A stretch of 49,091 nucleotides of DNA from Nitrospinota bacterium (GTDB taxonomy: Bacteria; UBA8248). Positions 42,974 through 49,091 of this stretch are shown here, in pieces. A model generated the notes under the pieces. It made no database searches and was not told the origin of the DNA. It saw nothing but the letters and a program-made list of their open reading frames with translations. Location: the NCBI GenBank assembly GCA_026706735.1, contig JAPOYD010000012.1, forward strand, positions 1 to 49,091. Direction: 5' to 3'. Made by a program: the position numbers and the translations under genes. How positions within the stretch are numbered: the first letter of the stretch is position 1; each line of letters starts with the position of its first letter.

Positions 42974-43413
42974 ATCATCCCCGATTCTTGGGAATGGATT
43001 TCGGCGAAAAGCGGGTAGGGCTCGCCATCAGTGACTCGCTGGGTCTGACGTCCCAACCACTCGGCCTCATCGAAAGGCAAAGCGATGAGCAACTGCTCGA
43101 CGAGATAAGGAACATCATCCGTGAGCATCGTGTTCATCTTCTGGTCGTGGGACACCCCGTCGGACTGTCGAATCGTGATACATCCAGGGCGAAGCGCACC
43201 AGAAGGTTCGTGAAATTCTTGCGAAATAATCTTGAAATTCCCGTCGAAAAATGGGATGAGCGGCTCAGCACGACGCAGGCGAACCGGGTTTTGAATGAAA
43301 TGGAAACCAAGCCGAGCCGGAAGATGAAAAAGCGCGACGTCATCGCGGCGCAACTCATACTACAGGCCTACCTGGACCATCAAAACGCGAAGCGCCCGAC
43401 TTCCCATGACTGA
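42970..43413 (+). CDS. ruvX: YqgF/RuvX-family nuclease (putative pre-16S rRNA nuclease/Holliday junction resolvase)
   Basis: A 147-residue RNase H-fold protein. Catalytic elements are D10 (GMDFGEKRVGLA), the acidic segment in WDERLSTTQANRVL and the C-terminal aspartate in KKRDVIAAQLIL. The family processes the 5' end of 16S rRNA and has also been called a Holliday-junction resolvase. The start overlaps the TolC-like stop (ATGA) and the end overlaps mltG by eight bases. The ruvX-mltG pairing is a common bacterial gene order. Confidence 0.92.
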   Translation: MNHPRFLGMDFGEKRVGLAISDSLGLTSQPLGLIERQSDEQLLDEIRNIIREHRVHLLVVGHPVGLSNRDTSRAKRTRRFVKFLRNNLEIPVEKWDERLSTTQANRVLNEMETKPSRKMKKRDVIAAQLILQAYLDHQNAKRPTSHD

Positions 43414-44473
43414 AAACGAAAATCATCTAGAAGAAACCGATACGCCGGAAACAGCGCCTCCCGCCAAAAAGCGTCGGCTCGGGAAAATCCTCGTTGCGCT
43501 TTTTTCCTCCATCGTCCTGGTCGCTTTTATCGGCTATCAATATCTCGACGGTGAATTCAACCGGCCCGCGAACCCCAAAGCGGATGAAACGAAACACATC
43601 CACATCCGCTCCGGCATGTCCTTCGCCCAAATACTCGAACTGCTGGAGAAAAACCGTTTGATTCAAAACCCCGGGTTGTTCCATCTGCAGGCCAGACTCA
43701 GGGGCGGCGCCAAGAGCATTCAAGCCGGCGTCTATGCGCTCAAAGCATCCATGTCGCCGCGAGAGATATACCGGCACTTATCAGAGGGCAGGGTCGCCCG
43801 GCGCACTTTCACCATTCCCGAGGGTTACAACGTCCGGGAAATCGCTCGAACAATCCAGCGCGCCAAACTCGCCGTCAAAAGAGAAATTCTCAGGCTCTCG
43901 CAGGATCCGTCTTTTCTTAAAGAACTCGAGATTTCCGCGGCCTCCATCGAGGGATATCTATTCCCCGACACGTATCATTTCCCGGTGGGCACGGAAGCGA
44001 AAAAAATCCTGACTCTCATGGTTCGAACGATGCGGAAAAAATTCTCGCCCGCTCTCAGAGAACAAGCGAAAGCGATGGGATTCACCATCCACCAAGCGCT
44101 CACCCTGGCCTCGATCATCGAAAAAGAGACTTCCCTGAGCAACGAACGACCACTCATTGCGGCCGTGTTCATCAATCGGCTCAAACGAAGAATGCGCCTC
44201 CAGAGCGACCCCACCGTCATATACGGACTTCCCCATTTCGACGGAAACATCACAAAAAAAGATTTGCGATACGATTCACCCTACAACACCTACCTCCACC
44301 GGGGACTCCCCCCGGGCCCCATCGCCAGTCCGGGGCTGGAATCCATCAAATCAGCCTTGAACCCTGCCAAAGTGAAATACCTGTATTTCGTGGCCACCAA
44401 GGACGGCGGCCATCAATTCTCCCGCACGTACCGCGAACACCGCCGCGCCGTGAATCGATATCAACGCAAATAG
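43406..44473 (+). CDS. mltG: Endolytic murein transglycosylase MltG
   Basis: A 355-residue YceG-family protein. An N-terminal cytoplasmic Pro/Glu-rich segment is followed by a single membrane helix (28-46) and a periplasmic LysM-like domain (about 64-135). The catalytic domain has the essential glutamate E239 in ASIIEKET and the family block RLQSDPTVIYGLP with PYNTYLHRGLPPGPI. MltG cleaves nascent peptidoglycan strands and so sets glycan chain length. It starts inside the end of ruvX. A 157-base gap separates it from the next gene. Confidence 0.95.
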   Translation: MTENENHLEETDTPETAPPAKKRRLGKILVALFSSIVLVAFIGYQYLDGEFNRPANPKADETKHIHIRSGMSFAQILELLEKNRLIQNPGLFHLQARLRGGAKSIQAGVYALKASMSPREIYRHLSEGRVARRTFTIPEGYNVREIARTIQRAKLAVKREILRLSQDPSFLKELEISAASIEGYLFPDTYHFPVGTEAKKILTLMVRTMRKKFSPALREQAKAMGFTIHQALTLASIIEKETSLSNERPLIAAVFINRLKRRMRLQSDPTVIYGLPHFDGNITKKDLRYDSPYNTYLHRGLPPGPIASPGLESIKSALNPAKVKYLYFVATKDGGHQFSRTYREHRRAVNRYQRK

Positions 44474-44630
44474 ACGCAGGTTGACCCCGGAATTGCGGTA
44501 GTGGCATGATTGTCAACCAGTTGTCCTGGCATAGGAAGGCGCAATAGATCGAAAGATATTTGAGCGTAGACTCCTTGTTCTTATCCCCCATTCGGCTCAT
44601 CCAGCGAACGCCCGGACGAGGACCGAACAC

Positions 44631-45407
44631 ATGACGACCAAATTACTTCTCCTCGATGAAAGCCTCCTGGTGCAACGCGTCGTGGAATTGGCCTACAGGG
44701 ATAAAGGAGTCGATGTCCAGATAGCGGAGAATGCAGACGAAGCGCTTGAAATGGCGGAGAATGCGGCGCCGGACATCGTCGTCGCCAGCCTGGACATGGA
44801 GCATTCCGACGGCCTGGACTTTTGCCGCCGCCTGCGTGAAAAACCGGATTCCTCCCAAGTGCCTCTTCTCGTTTTAACGAGTACGCGCACAAGCGTCAGC
44901 GATGAGGAAATCCAGGAAGTGGGCGCGATAGCAAACATCGAAAAACCGTTCAAACCGGTGGTATTTACGGACGAAGTGGAGCGCATCATCGGCCCCGGAC
45001 ATATCGCATCGAAACCAGAGCCCGAAGCGCAGGCGGTGTCCGATTCCCCGGAAATCAGAACGGAGGAATCGCCCTCCTCTTCAGGAGACGCCATAGAGGA
45101 ATCCGAAGAAACTCCTGCTGCCCCGGCTGCGGAAAAAACGCCCGAAGAAATGGAAACGGCTCCTGCTGAAACAGAGAGTGCGGAATCTCCGGGTGAAGAA
45201 GATGAGCAACCCTCCTCTTCTCGCGCCCCGCTCGCTCTCGATAGCGAAACACTCGCTCCCGTCATCGAGAAACATCTGGAAGAGGCCGTAGAAAAAATTG
45301 CCCCCACGTTGCTCCGCCACATCGAAGACGCCGTGGTGAAACAGCTCCCCTATATCGTAGAGAAAATCGTCATTCGAGAAATCGAAAAAATCAAACGCGG
45401 AGAATAA
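44631..45407 (+). CDS. Degenerate receiver-domain protein with acidic linker and C-terminal helix
   Basis: A 258-residue protein. Residues 1-120 form a CheY-like receiver fold with the acidic pair D9-E10, T83 (LVLTSTR) and K105 (IEKPF). The position expected to hold the phospho-acceptor aspartate is S53 (IVVASLDMEHSDG), so normal phosphorylation is doubtful unless D55 substitutes. A Glu/Pro/Ser-rich disordered linker (about 123-200) leads to a C-terminal helical region (VIEKHLEEAVEKIAPTLLRHIEDAVVKQLPYIVEKIVIREI), a layout seen in some Deltaproteobacterial response regulators of unknown output. The gene ends three bases before valS, so the two are probably co-transcribed. Confidence 0.82.
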   Translation: MTTKLLLLDESLLVQRVVELAYRDKGVDVQIAENADEALEMAENAAPDIVVASLDMEHSDGLDFCRRLREKPDSSQVPLLVLTSTRTSVSDEEIQEVGAIANIEKPFKPVVFTDEVERIIGPGHIASKPEPEAQAVSDSPEIRTEESPSSSGDAIEESEETPAAPAAEKTPEEMETAPAETESAESPGEEDEQPSSSRAPLALDSETLAPVIEKHLEEAVEKIAPTLLRHIEDAVVKQLPYIVEKIVIREIEKIKRGE

Positions 45408-45410
45408 GTT

Positions 45411-48032
<2,622 letters not shown>

Positions 48033-48800
48033 ATGAACCCCATCGGCGCCAACGAGAAAACCCTCGATTGGCGGGTCGAAACGGTTGACGAAACAAGTTC
48101 CACCAACGATCTGGTTTCGGCCCGTGCGCGAGAAGGCGAGGCGAGCGGCTTCGTGATACGCGCAATTTCCCAAACCAAAGGAAGAGGCAGGCGGGGACGC
48201 TCCTGGTTTTCACCGCCGGGGAGCGGACTCTATTTCTCCGCCCTGCTTCGCCCGGGCGGCGAACCCGGAATTTCATCCCTCCTGACGCTACTGCTCGGCG
48301 TCGCAGCCGCAGAAGGACTGGCTGAGGCGACGAGCCTTCGGGTCGGGCTCAAATGGCCGAATGATTTGAGGGTGAACGGCAAAAAAATCGGTGGAATCCT
48401 CTGCGAATACATTGATCTTCCGAACCAGCTCCCCGCCATAGTCGCAGGCTTAGGCATCAACCTCACGACGCGGGAAGCCGACTTCCCTCCCGAACTGCGC
48501 GAATCGGCGTCCTCGGTTCTTCTCTCGGGAGGGCGGGTTCCCGATGCGGAGCATCTCCTCCACCTTATTCTTGAGCGCATCGCTTTCTGGTACAAGGAAT
48601 ATGAATCGAGCGGTTTCGAGGCCGTCCGTGAGCAGTGGCTCGGGCTGTGCGACAATCTGGGCGAGATGGTGTCCGTCCGCGTCGCGGATGAGACGTTTTC
48701 TGGAAAAAATAACGGGATTGACGAGGCGGGCCGCCTGCTGCTCGAAAAAGCGGACGGCTCCACCCAGAGAATAACCTCCGGCGAGGTGGAACTCACATGA
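48033..48800 (+). CDS. birA: Biotin--[acetyl-CoA-carboxylase] ligase (monofunctional)
   Basis: A 255-residue protein with the biotin protein ligase catalytic domain: TKGRGRRGRSW (the biotinyl-AMP loop), LKWPNDLRVNGKKIGGIL and the C-terminal SH3-like domain (GEMVSVRVADETFSG). The N-terminal DNA-binding domain of the repressor-type BirA is missing, so it should only biotinylate carboxyl-carrier proteins and not regulate transcription. It begins right after the valS stop and overlaps coaX by four bases. The birA-coaX order is a widespread cofactor gene pair. Confidence 0.95.
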   Translation: MNPIGANEKTLDWRVETVDETSSTNDLVSARAREGEASGFVIRAISQTKGRGRRGRSWFSPPGSGLYFSALLRPGGEPGISSLLTLLLGVAAAEGLAEATSLRVGLKWPNDLRVNGKKIGGILCEYIDLPNQLPAIVAGLGINLTTREADFPPELRESASSVLLSGGRVPDAEHLLHLILERIAFWYKEYESSGFEAVREQWLGLCDNLGEMVSVRVADETFSGKNNGIDEAGRLLLEKADGSTQRITSGEVELT

Positions 48801-49091
48801 ACAAAGGCTCCTATTTGCTGGCCATCGACGTAGGCAACACGCAGACCGTCGTGGGGCTTTTCGATGGAGAAGATCTCCTGTCGAGTTGGCGGCTCGGCTC
48901 CGTGGCCCGCCGCACGACGGATGAACTGGCCATTCTCATGGAAGGCTTGTTCCGGCTCGGGGAACACCAGATGTCGGACGTGGGCCGTGTAGTGATTGCG
49001 AGCGTCGTTCCTCCCCTGGGACCGAATCTGGAGGACATGGCGAAACGCTATTTCGGCGTAAAACCGCTGGTCGTCGGCCCGGGAATACGGA
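48797..49091 (+). CDS. coaX: Type III pantothenate kinase (partial)
   Basis: The first 98 codons of CoaX; the 3' end lies beyond the window. It starts at ATG 48797, overlapping the birA stop. The ASKHA-fold phosphate-binding motif is present (LLAIDVGNTQTVVGLFDG, residues 7-24), followed by the family's S-W-R-x-G-S...R-R-T-T-D-E-L (30-44) and VVIASVVPPL (about 67-76). The enzyme phosphorylates pantothenate in the first step of coenzyme A synthesis. Confidence 0.95.
   Translation, partial: MNKGSYLLAIDVGNTQTVVGLFDGEDLLSSWRLGSVARRTTDELAILMEGLFRLGEHQMSDVGRVVIASVVPPLGPNLEDMAKRYFGVKPLVVGPGIR

Noticed and set aside
44474-44630. Small gene between mltG and the receiver protein
   Set aside because: No frame with a start, Shine-Dalgarno and protein-like composition fits the 157-base gap.

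Overview
The window is a GC-rich chromosomal segment from a Gram-negative bacterium. It encodes a TolC-type outer-membrane factor, an OmpA-domain envelope protein and the septal/peptidoglycan lytic transglycosylase MltG. A 2-oxoacid:ferredoxin oxidoreductase, a molybdopterin/FeS/NrfD complex, HspR-type heat-shock control and use of selenocysteine suggest an uncultured Deltaproteobacteria-, NC10- or Tectomicrobia-like lineage. No 16S or ribosomal protein gene is present, so the assignment is only an impression. Genes are densely packed, with many 4-base ATGA overlaps and several GTG or TTG starts that have good ribosome-binding sites. Gaps of several hundred bases hold palindromic repeats and few other features.

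Layout. 1-8142: a partial 2-oxoglutarate:ferredoxin oxidoreductase alpha gene, an HD hydrolase, an M24 peptidase, a Tat-exported aldo/keto reductase with FeS motifs, an atypical SDR, a flippase-like membrane protein and a CDP-alcohol phosphatidyltransferase. 8447-13582: an operon for a molybdopterin oxidoreductase, with a fused four-cluster ferredoxin/NrfD subunit, the catalytic subunit and a TorD-like chaperone. No subunit has an export signal. 13605-18133: a small unknown gene, trmJ, queA, ihfA and a PLP aminotransferase. 18187-28587: a proteostasis block on the minus strand, read in the order clpB, dnaK, cbpA-like, hspR, htpX, grpE, dnaJ, DUF1844, rpoZ.

28981-31257: an A-type FeS carrier gene followed by two convergent selenoprotein genes that ordinary gene calling truncates. 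The first is a B12-binding-type radical SAM protein whose UGA lies in a C-terminal Cys-Sec-Ala-Glu-Pro tail. The second is an ArsC/Spx-fold protein with a Sec-x-x-Cys active site. Each UGA is followed at the right distance by a hairpin that fits a bacterial SECIS element. The two genes end 15 bases apart. This is the most noteworthy content of the window.

31372-33975: a MarR-controlled catabolic-looking cluster (cyclase-family hydrolase, luciferase-like monooxygenase). 34257-38969: a BAX-inhibitor-1 membrane protein, a long heptad-repeat coiled-coil protein with an OmpA domain, and an M16 peptidase. 39026-41054: tRNA-Leu(CAG) with its promoter, a glutaredoxin-like protein, a LysE-type exporter and ribF. 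41354-49091: a co-directional housekeeping run of a TolC-like protein, ruvX, mltG, a degenerate receiver protein, valS, birA and a partial coaX.
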